A DNA stretch of 64,000 bases from Trachythela sp. YZ-2020 (GCA_016169945.1 JADLSH010000218.1:868001-932000), one strand, 5' to 3'. Shown: positions 11,901 through 23,400, counted from the stretch's first letter. A program made the numbers and translations. Notes: generated from the letters alone by a model not told the origin.

Positions 11901-12640
11901 CTCAGAGTGGAATGTAATTCCAATCTCACGTCATTTACATTATTTCAGATTGGAATCTAATTCCAATCTCACGTCATTTATATTATCTCAGATTGGAATC
12001 TAATTCCAATCTCAAGTCATGCTCATTTATATTATCTCAGATTGAAATCTAATTCCAATATCAAGCCATTTATACTATTTCTGATTCGAATCTAATTCCA
12101 ATCTTACGTCATTTATAATATATCATGTTCGAATCTAATTACAATCTCAAGTCATTTATAGTATCTCAGAGTGGAATTTAATTTCAATCTCAAGTCATTT
12201 ATACTATCTCAGAGTGGAATCTAATTTCAATCTCAAGTGATTTATACTATCTCAAAGTGGAATGTAATTCCAATCTCACGTCATTTATACTATCTCAGAT
12301 TTGAATCTAATCCAATCTCATGTCATTTATACTATTTCAGAAGGGAATCTAATTCCAATCTCACGTCATTTGTACTATTTCAGATCGGAATCTAATTCCA
12401 ATCTCACGTCATTTATACTATCTCAGATTGGAATCTAATTCCAATCTCAAGTCATTTATACTATCTCAGAGTGGAATGTAATTCCAATCTCAAGTGATTT
12501 ATACTATCTCAGAGTGGAATATTATTCCAATCTCAAGTCATTTATACTATCTCAGATTGGAATCTAATTCCAATCTCATGTCATTTATACTATGTCAGAT
12601 GGGAATCTGATTCCAATATCACGTCATTTGTAATATTTCA
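8985..12640 (+). repeat. 43-bp tandem array, left arm of E3 (about 85 units)
   Basis: The unit has two parts. One is a short palindrome with arms GATTGGAAT and ATTCCAATC around CTA. The other is a 22-nt linker reading TCA(A/C)GTCATTTATACTATCTCA, with frequent variants (GAGTGGAAT, GGTTCGAAT, GATTGAAAT). The array has higher-order structure: a block of about 769 bp, roughly 18 units, starting at 9317 is repeated at 10086 with few changes. Because 43 is not a multiple of 3, the open frames of 60-126 aa in the array are by-products, not genes. Confidence 0.85.
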
Positions 12641-12659
12641 GATATATATATTGCACTCC

Positions 12660-15215
12660 GAGATAGTATAAATGACTTGAGATGGTAATTAGATTCGAAC
12701 CTGATATAGTAAAAATGACGTAAGATTGGAATTACGTTCCAATCTGAAATAGTATAAATGGCTTGATATTGGAATTACATTTCAATCTGAGATAATATAA
12801 ATGAGCATGACTTGAGATTGGAATTAGATTCCACTCTGAGATAGTTTAAATGACTTGAGATTGGAACTAGATTCCAATCTGAGATAGTATAAATGATGTG
12901 AGATTGGAATTATATTGCACTCTGAGCTAGTATAAATCACTTGATATTGAAATTAGATTCCACTCTGAAATAGTATAAATGAAGTGAGATTGGAATTAGA
13001 TTCCAATGTGAAATAGTATAAATCACTTGAGATTGAAATTAGATTCCATTCTGAGATAGTATAAATGCCTTGAGATTGGAATTAGATTCGACCCTGATAT
13101 AGTATAAATGACGTGAGGTTGGAATTAGATTCCAATGTGAAATAGTATAAATGACTTGTGATTGAAATTAGATTCCACTCTGAGATAGTATAAATGACGA
13201 GATTAAAATTAGATTTCAGTCTGAGATAATATAAATGACGTGAGATTGGAGTTATATTCCACTCTGAGATACTATAAATGACTTGAGATTGGAATTAGAC
13301 TCCAATATGAGATAGTATAAATGACGTGAGATTGGAATTAGATTCCGATCTGAAATAGTACAAATGACGTGAGATTGGAATTACATTCCACTCTGAGATA
13401 GTGTAAATCACTTGAGATTGAAATTAGATTCCACTCTGAGATAGTATAAATAACTTGAGATGGTAATTAGATTCGAACCTGATATAGTATAAATGACGTA
13501 AGATTGGAATTAGGTTCGAATCTGAAATAGTATAAGTGGCTTGATATTGGAATTAGATTTCAATCTGAGATAATATAAATGGGGCGAAATTGAGATAGTA
13601 TAAATGACCATGACGTGAGATTGGAATTAGATTCCAATCTGAGATAGTATAAATCACTTCAGATTGAAATTAGATTCCACTCTGAGATAGTATAAATGAC
13701 TTGAGACTGGAATTAGACTCCAATCTGAAATAGTATAAATGGCTTGATATTGGAATTAGATTTCAATCTGAGATAATATAAATGAGCATGACTTGAGATT
13801 GGAATTAGATTCCACTCTGAGATAGTATAAATCACTAGAGATTGATGGAATTCCACTCTGAGATAGTATAAATGACTTGAGATTGGAAATAAAATAAAAA
13901 TGGTTTGGATGATATTAGATTTCGTCTTGGAGATAATATAAATGAGCATGACTTGAGATTGGAATTAGATTCCACTCCGAGATAGTATAAATGACTTGAG
14001 ATTGGAACTAGATTCCATTGTGAAATAGTATAAATCACTTGAGATTGAAATTAGATTCCATTCTGAGATAGTATAAATGACTTGAGATTGGAATTAGATT
14101 CGCACCTGATATAGTATAAATGACGTGAGGTTGGAATTAGATTCCAATGTGAAATAGTATAAATGACTTGTGATTGAAATTAGATTCCACTCTGAGATAG
14201 TATAAATGACGAGATTAAAATTAGATTTCAGTCTGAGATAATATAAATGACGTGAGATTGGAGTTATATTCCACTCTGAGATAGTATAAATGAGCATGAC
14301 TTTAGATTGAAATTGGATTTCACTCTGAGATAGTATAAATGACTTGAGACTGTAATTAGATTCGAACCTGAGATAGTATAAATGACGTGAGATTGGAATG
14401 AGATGCCAATGTGAAATAGTATAAATGACTTGTAATTGAACTTAGATTCCAATCTGAGATAATATAAATGACGAGAAATTGAAATTAGATTCCACTCTGA
14501 GATAGTATAAATGACTTGAGATTGTAATTAGATTCGAACCTGAGATAGTATAAATGACGTGAGATTGGAATTAGATTCCAATCTGAAATAGTATAAATTA
14601 CTTGATATTGGAATTAGATTTCAATCTGAGATAGTATAAATGAGCATGACGTGAGATTGGAATTAGATTCCAATCTGGGATAGTATAAATCACTTGAGAT
14701 TGAAATTAGATTCCTCTCTGAGATATTGTGAATGAATTGAGATTGGAATTAGATTCCACTCTGAGATAGTATAAATGACTTGAGATTGGAATTATATTCC
14801 ACTCTGAAATAATATAAATGACGTGAGATTGGAATTAGATTCCACTCTGAAATAGTATAAATGACGAGAGATTGAAATTAGATTCCAATCTGAGATAGTA
14901 TAAATGACGTGAGATTGGAATTGGATTCCAATCTGAGGTAGTATAAATCACTTGAGATTGAAATTAGATTCCACTCTGAGATAGTATAAATGACTTGTGA
15001 TTGAAATTAGATTCCACTCTGAGATAGTATAAATAACTCAATCTGAGATAATATAACTGAATGAAGTGAGATTGGAGTTATATTCCACTCTGAGATAGTA
15101 TAAATGAGCATGACTTGAGGTTGAAATTGGATTCCGCTCTGAGATAGTATAAATGACTTCAGATTGGAATTAGATTCCAAACTGAAATAGAATAAATGAC
15201 TTGAGATTGGAATTA
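12660..15215 (-). repeat. 43-bp tandem array, right arm of E3 (about 59 units, inverted)
   Basis: The same 43-bp unit as in the left arm, in opposite orientation; the two arrays meet at a short (AT)n sequence near 12645. This arm is about 1.1 kb shorter than the left one and lacks the recent 769-bp block duplication. Unit variants are shared with the left array, but not in strict mirror order, so the arrays appear to have expanded partly independently. Confidence 0.85.
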
Positions 15216-15219
15216 TTTG

Positions 15220-17093
15220 AAAATTTGAGATTCCGCTAGATAACTTGGTAAGAGAGAAATGTCTGCAAGTAAACAAAATTTGAAATATAGAGTCCCTGAA
15301 ATACGATTTCCCGCATTTTGTGGTCAAGATTATACAGAATTCCGAATATTATAAAGTACACGAAACACATGATATTTCATTATTATACGTATGTTATTAT
15401 TATTCAGTCACGTTGCCCATCTTCCAATTTTGTCGCCGGAGGACGTGTACTCCACAGTCGTCCCCGTGGCGCAGCCTCTGTTTTCCATTCAATAAGGGCA
15501 CCCTCAAGTAAATTTGTTTTCGGAGGCTGAACAGTAATGGAATATGTGTCTGACATTGATGAACACTCAGTGCTGTGGAACTAAATTTATAAGAAGGGGG
15601 CTCTCTTTACTTGTATGGAAGCAACATCGAGCGCCGAAGGCACATGCATCTAAGGGGGTGGTTCGAACTGCAGTTCGGGAGGGGATAGAATAGACGATTT
15701 TGTGTGATACTGCCTCTTTAATATATTATCGATTTTTTAATATGTAAGCATTCTTTTAAAAAGGAAGGGGGGATCCGTTTATTTATAGACCACTGCACCT
15801 TTGAAACAGTTGCAAGTTTCGATGCAACATTGTTGCAGTGCCAACTGCCAAATGGTATGTCTCCATGGATGCGCCACTGCAGGAGCTGAATGATGATCAA
15901 ACGATGCTGATATTCGCGGCTTAATTCACGTTGCTTTGATTTTCCAATTTTTGTTTTATTTCCCACACTAATTCCGGCTCAATCTCATATCTTTCAGAAG
16001 GGCATGGCCCTTGTGCACCCCCTCCCCCGGTTCCTATGCCCCTGTAAACAAAGTCATGACCACAGATTAAGTATAGATATCTATACTTAATCTGTGTCAT
16101 GACGCTTAGCATGCAACAAGACAACGTAATTGTGTGCATGACTTGTGTAATCCAGACTGATAAATATTAGAAAGAAAACAATAAGCTTATCCATGCGATA
16201 ATGATTTACTTATTTTGTAGATGTTGCTACTATAGTGGTTCTACTATAGTGGTTCATCAATATGCGGATTTGGAGTTAAATTAAAAATCTCTATTAAATC
16301 TGCTAATATACAACAATACAAGATAGGAGAAAAATCTAATTCCAATGTGACTATTTATGCCACTTGGGATTGGAATCTCTTAATAACTTCTATACTCAAG
16401 GAATAAAACTCTAATTTTCAAACTCCTATATAATTTCAGACCATATTACATTCGAATTTGAATTTGATTTGGTTCTATTAAGTCTGCTTTTAATATATAA
16501 GATAGGATAACAATCTAATTGCAATCTGACATGCATTAGATCTCTTAACTTCTATTTTTCATACTCAATATAAACTCACTCACTGAAATATAACGCTAAT
16601 TTTCAAACTCCTAATATTAAACCTGTATTTTACTTGAATTAACACGTTTCATTTGCATTCCACACACAACGGAATGGTAATTTTTAATATCCAGTAGATA
16701 GACATAACGATTTATACTTATATTATAAATTTATATGATTTGTGCACCAATTTGTAAGATACAAAATTACCCGTATATCGATCAAACAAAGTAGATTACA
16801 CTTGATAACATGCATCAAATTTCAAGGACAAAACATTGTGTTGATTTTAAAGTTAAAAAATAATCAGATGATCCGATGTAATGTTCTTGTTTAACATATT
16901 ACGCAGCTTAAGCCAGCTACGCTCGTTTAATCCGCCATTTTGAACGCGCTGTCATAGCAATATTCGCAGACTGGCGCTAGTCTTTAGATTGAGATGCGAG
17001 ATTGGAAAGATTGGCCAATCTGGCAGTATAATTACTGTGCCCTCTGACCAATCTGATAGTAATTATACTTGCTAGATTCTAGCGAAGCGGGTG
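15220..17093. repeat. Outer right arm of E3
   Basis: Reverse complement of 6965-8980, including the palindrome at about 16060-16097 and the terminal 130 bp with several GATTGG/CCAATC motifs. An 82-codon frame (15718-15966, minus) mirrors 8086-8334 in the left arm. Its protein resembles nothing I know, and its presence in both arms only reflects arm identity. Confidence 0.75.
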
Positions 17094-17289
17094 ATAGATC
17101 ACAACAAAAATATAAACCGTTAAACAAAAGCTTGAGGCCACGTTTATACACAACGAACTCGTTTGAAGAAGCAAACTTTGTATTTCGTCTGGCGAATACT
17201 CACACGGAAAATGTTAACTTTTGGATTTTATATTACGTATACTTAATGTAATCAATGACGCATTAATTAGTCTTACTTCACTCTAAAAA

Positions 17290-17552
17290 CTAGTGTGTAA
17301 TAATACACATCTAACGTGTGTACAAATACACATTTTTAGAAAAAAATATTTGTATAATTACACATAGTTTGGAAGATTGATGACAAGGTGTGTATTTATA
17401 AACACCTTGTTTACAAAAATGCACACCTTAGGTGGGTACGATTGCACACCTTGTATTTACGCAAATACACACCTTTATTAAACGCACCTTCTATTTACAA
17501 AAGATTTGTATTGATACACACCTTTTTGGCGAATACACACCTTCGTGTGCTT
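17290..17552. repeat. Cluster of ACACACCTT-type motifs in E1 arm
   Basis: At least eight close variants of ACACACCTT or AAGGTGTGT occur within about 260 bp at irregular spacing. The cluster is mirrored at about 21980-22250 and repeated at about 35910-36170. Dense subterminal motifs of this kind often bind a transposase; here that is inference. Confidence 0.5.
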
Positions 17553-17860
17553 CGGGCGCTTCGGTGGCGCAGTCGTCAGGACAAGCGCCTTTCACCTCTG
17601 AGTCTTGAGTTCGATTATCCCTGAGGACTATACTCATCACACTCATGTGAAAAGAGTAAGTCAACGCTCTGCCCAAAGTCGTGGGTTTTCTCCGGGCACT
17701 CCGGTTTCCTCCCACAGGGAAAGTTGACTGGGTGGGTGAGGATATACAGATTAGGAAAGTAATATCACCATATATTATGTAGGCTACGTACATGATATAG
17801 GTAAGCGAGATACTTGATGTAATCGGTCACTGAAAAGCTCCAACGGGGAATGAACTGCAT
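17553..17860 (+). repeat. tRNA-derived SINE with conserved central domain
   Basis: A tRNA-like head with box A TGGCGCAGTCG (about 17564) and box B AGTTCGATTATCC is followed by a central motif GGGTTTTCTCCGGGCACTCC near 17685. That motif resembles the deeply conserved SINE domain called Nin-DC; the name is from memory and should be checked. A GGTGGGTGAGG segment and a (TATG)n tract follow. The same SINE lies in the E1 right arm (about 21660-22000, minus) and the single-arm copy (about 35615-35930, minus). It therefore inserted before the arms were duplicated. Confidence 0.65.
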
Positions 17861-17861
17861 A

Positions 17862-17880
17862 ATGTATGTATGTATGTATG

Positions 17881-17916
<36 letters not shown>

Positions 17917-17980
17917 TGTATGTATGTATGTATGTGTGTGTGTATGTATGTATGTATGTGTGTATGTATGTATGTATGCA
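17862..17980. repeat. (TATG)n microsatellite
   Basis: About 28 near-perfect TATG units, probably grown from the SINE tail. Shorter tracts sit at the same place in the other E1 arms (21605-21655 and 35508-35595). Methionine/tyrosine-rich open frames on both strands here are artefacts of the repeat. Confidence 0.9.
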
Positions 17981-18554
17981 TACACACTTTCCCAATTTTA
18001 CGTTACGCACCTCAGACATTACAAACTTTTTGATTATATATATACACACCTAAAGGGGAGGGGGCTCAAAGAGAGCACAGCGGCACTAGAATCGAATGCT
18101 AAAGGTGTGGTACATTTAGGGGGTATGGAGATCATGCGCTCGAAAATGTTTTTTTAAATACACTTTAGGAGCGCTGTCACAAGAATTATTTGTAAATATT
18201 TGTATATAACGAAAAGCAGCGGACTACCAAATCGTACCATCACGCGATGAATCACGAAAATATCATGAAATGGCTTTCTCTTCGAGACACGTCTATCTTC
18301 CTATCTAGACCACGTTTGGAAAATATCTATCTTGCCTTATCTATGCGTTTTGTAGCTATCTAACCTTTCAATCCACAATTGGAATAAGCGAGACCTAGCT
18401 AGTTGTTACCAAAAGCCCTTTATAGTTAGCATAGCTAGCGTAAGTGTTTTCCTTAGCTTATATAACATGCTTAACTTACCTGTATTTAACTAGAAATCAC
18501 AATATGCATGACCAATTATTGGTGTTCCCCCCAATAACTGGTGCCAGGGCGACC

Positions 18555-19749
18555 ATAAGATAGGGCGGCGAAACGGCAATGTAACCCCTGATCAATGTGT
18601 GATGCGCGGGACCCCCCAAATATTCTTCTAATGCATGTGGAGGCATTTTTATTTGTTAAAGAAAATTACCACAAATTTGTTATATACACAGGCCAGAAAT
18701 TACTATTGTTCTAGTTCGGGAAAACATTGAATAGAACAAAGGTTACTAAGCATTAGAATGATCTACATGAGTGAATAGCTCTTATACATAATTCTAATGC
18801 TTAGTTACTTTTGTTCTATTCAATGTTTTCCCCGAACTAGAACAATAATAACCAGGCATGTGAGTTATCCGAAGTTGTGAATTGGGTGGCAACGACGTAA
18901 ACACACTGATGTAAACAGCGTTAGCCAAATTTGTCTATTGCCTTTCATACTTTCCCCATTTAAATGACCGGTTGGTTCGCATTCAATGGCAGGTAGCAAA
19001 AAAAGTTCAAAAAATTAAGAAACGATATTTATACCAAATATACATCGATTAATGGTCTAACTGCCCTGGGATTTACTAAGTTCTGGTGCCAAAAGAAGCG
19101 GTTGAATTTTTTATAAAACCAACCGGGGTTGGAACTGCCGAAGCTCACGTGATGGATGGAATGACCCTTCGTCTTTACAAAATCTGCAATATCTCTTCAA
19201 ATGTTTGTTTTTGGCAAATGATGTTCTTATGGTAAGAAGCGTATATATTTTTGTGTAGATTGAAATTGCAAAAGTGGTCTTAGTGTGTTTGACTACCTTT
19301 GAAATAACGAATTTTCGAAACAGTCGAACCTGAGAAATTTTTACACTACAACCCAATTTTTATGCTGCAGTTGACATGCTATAGCAAAAAAAGTTTAATT
19401 CGTGGCAGTGTTGTCTTAAAAAAAGCTACGTTCTAGCTCGATTCTAAGCGGGGCGAAATTGGACAGGGACATCACAAATGTTTCGAGATTTAAAACACAA
19501 AATTTTATATGTTAGATAGTACAGAACGCCTTAAAACTTGTTGCATGAACGCTAAAAGGCTTGAATAACATCTTGAAAAAATACAGCAACAATCGACTGA
19601 ATACTTTTTAAAATATTAATCATTTACTCGATCCACCTGGAGTTTTTTTGTTTGTTTTTTAAATTACACAGGGGCCGCGTCGCCCCAGTCCCAAAGCGCA
19701 TCACACATTGATCACGACCTTATCTAGCCGTTTCGCTGCCCTATCTTAT
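18555..19749. repeat. Core segment of E1 with inverted ends
   Basis: The ends are inverted (ATAAGATAGGGCGGCGAAAC at the left and its near-complement ending at 19749). The core recurs at 60274-60585 plus 63633-64000. It includes a long hairpin at 18700-18851. No coding frame is convincing. The small minus-strand frame at 19111-19356 does not resemble a known protein. Confidence 0.55.
18700..18851. repeat. Long hairpin in E1 core (about 60-bp arms)
   Basis: The arms 18700-18759 and 18791-18851 are almost perfectly complementary, running from TTACTATTGTTCTAG through CATTAGAAT, with a loop of about 31 nt. The copy at 60419-60570 keeps the outer stem, but its apical part changed (GGCTAAGCATTAGCCG). 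It may be a small inserted palindromic element. Confidence 0.7.
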
Positions 19750-20216
19750 AGTCGCCCTGGCACCAGTTATTGGGGGGAACACCAATAATTGGTCATGCAT
19801 ATTGTGATTTCTAGTTAAATACAGGTAAGTTAAGCATGTTATATAAGCTAAGGAAAACACTTACGCTAGCTATGCTAACTATAAAGGGCTTTTGGTAACA
19901 ACTAGCTAGGTCTCGCTTATTCCAATTGTGGATTGAAAGGTTAGATAGCTACAAAACGCATAGATAAGGGAAGATAGATATTTTCCAAACGTGGTCTAGA
20001 TAGGAAGATAGACGTGTCTCGAAGACAAAGCCATTTCATGATATTTTCGTGATTCATCGCGTGATGGTACGATTTGGTAGTCCGCTGCTTTTCGTTATAT
20101 ACAAATATTTACAAATAATTCTTGTGACAGCGCTCCTAAAGTGCATTTAAAAAACCATTTTCGAGCGCATGATCTCCATACCCCCTAAATGTACCACACC
20201 TTTAGCATTCGATTCT

Positions 20217-21513
20217 CAGTGGCGAAGCCAGCGGTCATGCAGGTCATGCAGTGCATGACTAAAACTTTCCCCAAAAATGTTTAAAAATCAGTTCAGTAAA
20301 ATTGTCTCAAATAGAATTACGCTTTGTCTTTGCCTTTCTACGTTCAGCTGCTTTGTGCTATATTTTTTGACATAAATCAATGGTCTTTGAATATTCTCGT
20401 ATGTTTTTTATTTCGGCTTTGTTGCCTTGGCAACTGAGTAGGGCATGCATATTTTCACATGCAGACCGGTTGCGTAATACGAGTGGAAAACGAGTGCGTG
20501 GAATTGCTGCGTGGTTACCCGCTGCGTGTTTTGGTCATGCATTTTCAGAATTGCATGACTAGCTAATATTATTTTATATTAGGTTTCTTGTTTTTTGATT
20601 GGCTTACGATGTTTGCGCACGCGCAATGCGGTTGTTTTTGACGCTATGGTCATGCAATTTTCGATTTGCATGACTAACGGGCAGCCCAACCTGATCAGTG
20701 ATCACAGCCTCTTTGCTCGAAGCTTTCCGCCTGAATGAACATGGCTTCAAGTCATTCAGGCATTTCGAGTTCTTCTTCACTCGAAGTTAACGATATTGTT
20801 TCGGAGTTGGTGAGAAAATCTTTTTCTGCTTCGGCTACTGCAGTACTGCTGAACAGAATATTATTGTTAAGCAGCGACCAACGCCAGATCCTTCGTCAAG
20901 AAAATACTATTTGGCCGGTAGGGGACATATCTTCGGTTCGGTGCATGCTATGTAGATGGCAATACCACCGTTCGATTCAGCGTTTTACGATCTCTTTAGA
21001 GAAATAAATTGTGTTTGTTTACAACGCTATGCGGCCAATTTAGCCGCTTTTAAACACTCTGAATTTTGTTTTGTTTACAAATTAACAATAATATAAACTA
21101 ATTAAATATTCATTTCGCTTTCCTACCTTTGGTTTACACGGTACAAACTCCATTTTTATTACAATACGACATAATCTAGCCATTTTATGTCAATTCTCGT
21201 GAAAATGCTTTCTTTGTTGCGAAGCCGGTATTGTCCGCTGAGCGAAACAGTCAAAATTTAGATATTATTCTGAATGGGTTTTCCTATTTAACCTTCATTA
21301 TTGTTCTCTGAAATATGCAAAATTCTCAAAAAAATTTTCTTTATTAGGTCAAGCTATTCGTAGAAGTTGATGGCCAGATTGCTGCATATGGCAATTCTGG
21401 GAGTCAATATTTCAAAATTTTCCCGGGGGAGCATGCCCCCGGACCCCCCTAGCAGGTCTCGCGCCATCGGCCCTCGTTGCATGACCACTCACATCGGGCT
21501 GGCTTCGCCACTG
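20217..21513. mobile_element. Non-autonomous hAT transposon, 1.3 kb
   Basis: The terminal inverted repeats are CAGTGGCGAAGCCAGC at the left and its complement at the right. An exact 8-bp target duplication TCGATTCT flanks them (20209-20216 and 21514-21521). Two empty sites in the window confirm the boundaries: the E1 left arm near 18090 and the single-arm copy near 35400. An 8-bp TSD with CAGTGGCG-type ends is diagnostic of the hAT superfamily. Several subterminal GCATGAC/GTCATGC motifs occur, some in palindromic pairs, as expected for transposase binding sites. Near the right end is a GC-rich segment (GCATGCCCCCGGACCCCCCT) often seen in Zaphod-like hATs. The only ORF (20735-21007, 90 aa) has a Ser-rich start and no hAT dimerisation or RNase H-like domain. 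Confidence 0.88.
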
Positions 21514-23400
21514 TCGATTCTAGTGCCGCTGTGCTCTCTTTGAGCCCCCTCCCCTCAAAAAGTGTGTAATGTCTGAGGTGCGTAACGTAAAATTGGGAAA
21601 GTGTGTATGCATACATACATACATACATACATACACAAATACACACATACATACATTATTCAGTTCATTCCCCGTTGGAGCTTTGCAGTGGCCGATTACA
21701 TCAAGTATCTCGCTTACCTATATCATGTACGTAGCCTACATAATATATGGTGATATTACTTTCCTAATCTGTATATCCTCACCCACCCAGTCAACTTTCC
21801 CTGTGGGAGGAAACCGGAGTGCCCGGAAAATACCCAGGACTTTTGGCAGAGCGTTGACTTACTCTTTTCACATGAGTGTGATGAGTATAGTCCTCAGGGA
21901 TAATCGAACTCAAGACTCAGAGGTGAAAGGCGCTTGTCCTGACGACTGCGCCACCGAAGCCCCCGAAGCACACGAAGGTGTGTATTCGCCAAAAAGGTGC
22001 GTATCAATACAAATCTTTTGTAAATAGAAGGTGTGTTTAATAAAGGTGTGTATTTGCGTAAATACAAGGTGTGTAATCGTACCCACCTAAGGTGTGCATT
22101 TTTGTAAACAAGGTGTTTATAAATACACACCTTGTCATCAATCATGCAAACTATGTGTAATTATACACATATTTTTTTCTAAAGATGTGTACTTGTACAC
22201 ACGTTAGATGTGTATTATTACACACTAGTTTTTAGAGTGAAGTAAGACTAATTAATGCGTCATTGATTACATTAAGTATACGTAATATAAAATCCAGCTT
22301 CAGTCATATATAGCGAAAGAAAAGACGAAAGATCAGATTCATCGTTCCGTTTACAAAAGTTAACATTTTCCGTGTGAGTATTCGCCAGACGAAATACAAA
22401 GTTTGCTTCTTCAAACGAGTTCGTTGTACATAAACGTGGCCTCAAGCTTTTGTTTAACGGTTTATATTTTTGTTGTAGATCTATTTGCTATGATTGTGTA
22501 TAATCTTACGTGCATGTACTATACATTTCCGAAAAGATTAGGGTCTTAGTCCCTTTCGACCTAAGTTTGGAATCTTTATCCTTTGCTGGATAAGTTTGTT
22601 TAATTCTGGACCAGAAATATTTTGGGTTATTTAGATTTTCTTTAGGCCTGCTCTGGGATCTTAGTTCGCCTTAAATCTCCCTATGTCGCCTAATATCGCG
22701 GCTAAACATTTCACTTAAATCGCTTAAACTCGCACTAAATCGCCTAAACTCGCCAACAAAATAATATAATGCTGAAAATAGTAAATACTATATACAGTGT
22801 AAACACCCTTTCCCAGGGAGAGTGGAGGGCGGTTTTGATTATTTATTTCAGACAAGTTTAGGAGGGGAGCTTATGCGAAGAGGCTTGCTGGAAAGAAGAG
22901 GTTTAACGGAAACACGTGAAGTTACATGCTTATTTATTAGTATAGGTAATAGTATGGTTTCGAGTGCAATTTGGATGACATGCACGAGTGAGTGTTTCAA
23001 AAACCCAAGGGCGTCGTGGGTCCCATGTTTTAGTGGGGGCCAAGGGCAGCATTTTTAATATATGACATAAATAATATATGAAGTCATATGAGCAAAGTGC
23101 GAGAAAAGTCAATGGGGGGGGGGGGGGGTTAACTGTAAAGGCGCAAAGCCCGTCTATCCATGCTAGTGTTATATGTGTGGAATCGTAGAAAGCATATAAC
23201 TCTTAAATATTGACTATTCTATTTAACAATTAAATTATGAGCTCGAGATTTCTATGAGGTGATAGTTGATGAGGGCGAAGCCCGAATGAACTATCATCTC
23301 ATAGAAATCGAGAGCGAATAATCTAATTGTTTTAGTAGAAACCAGGAAGAAAACAGTATTTCAAAACGTTTTTCATAATTTATTAAAAATAAATTCGTTA

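Larger units (their letters stand above)
6965..17093. mobile_element. E3: 10.1-kb foldback-type element with tandem-repeat arms
   Basis: This insertion in the left arm of E1 is bounded by the 7-bp target duplication ATAGATC (6958-6964 and 17094-17100). The uninterrupted site survives in the E1 right arm near 22480. The termini are inverted: CAGGCGGTTCGCTAG at the left and the complement of CACCCGCTTCGCTAG at the right, followed by an internal palindrome (GCTAGA-A-TCTAGC). Nearly the whole element is one giant inverted repeat. The outer arms are 6965-8980 and 15220-17093, and the inner parts are head-to-head arrays of a 43-bp unit meeting near 12650. Long inverted repeats built of short tandem repeats are the hallmark of foldback elements (Drosophila FB; some MULE-derived foldbacks), which also give TSDs in the 7-9-bp range. 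No transposase is encoded, so it is non-autonomous. The superfamily is not settled. Confidence 0.8.
6040..23400. mobile_element. E1: large palindromic (inverted-arm) element, interrupted by E3 and a hAT
   Basis: The left arm is 6040-6957 plus 17101 to about 18550. The right arm is about 19750-20208 plus 21522-23400. The arms are near-identical reverse complements, reading inward from TAACGAATTTATTT at 6040 and its complement ending at 23400. The core is about 18555-19749. Removing the two insertions leaves about 5.9 kb. Each arm carries a C or G homopolymer (C15 at 6311-6325, G at about 23115-23128), a cluster of AAGGTGTGT-type motifs, a tRNA-derived SINE and a (TATG)n tract. A single arm recurs at 34958-37165 and the core recurs at 60274-64000, so this is a dispersed repeat family. 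No transposase is present. The outer 240 bp of each arm are missing from the 34958-37165 copy, so the true ends are uncertain. Confidence 0.7.

Noticed and set aside
8985..15215. The arrays look superficially like a CRISPR array (regular palindromic units)
   Set aside because: There are no unique spacers; the linkers are the same sequence in every unit, and the context is a eukaryotic foldback element.
8878..15327. Many open frames of 60-126 codons within the 43-bp arrays, reading as YTIS/ESN/ISSHLYYL repeats
   Set aside because: The unit is 43 bp, so the frame rotates and the peptides change at every unit. They are by-products of stop-poor repeats.
17784..18157. Met/Tyr/Val- and His/Ile/Thr-rich frames near 17.8-18.1, 21.5-21.7 and 35.3-35.7 kb
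   Set aside because: They are translations of (TATG)n microsatellites in the E1 arms.
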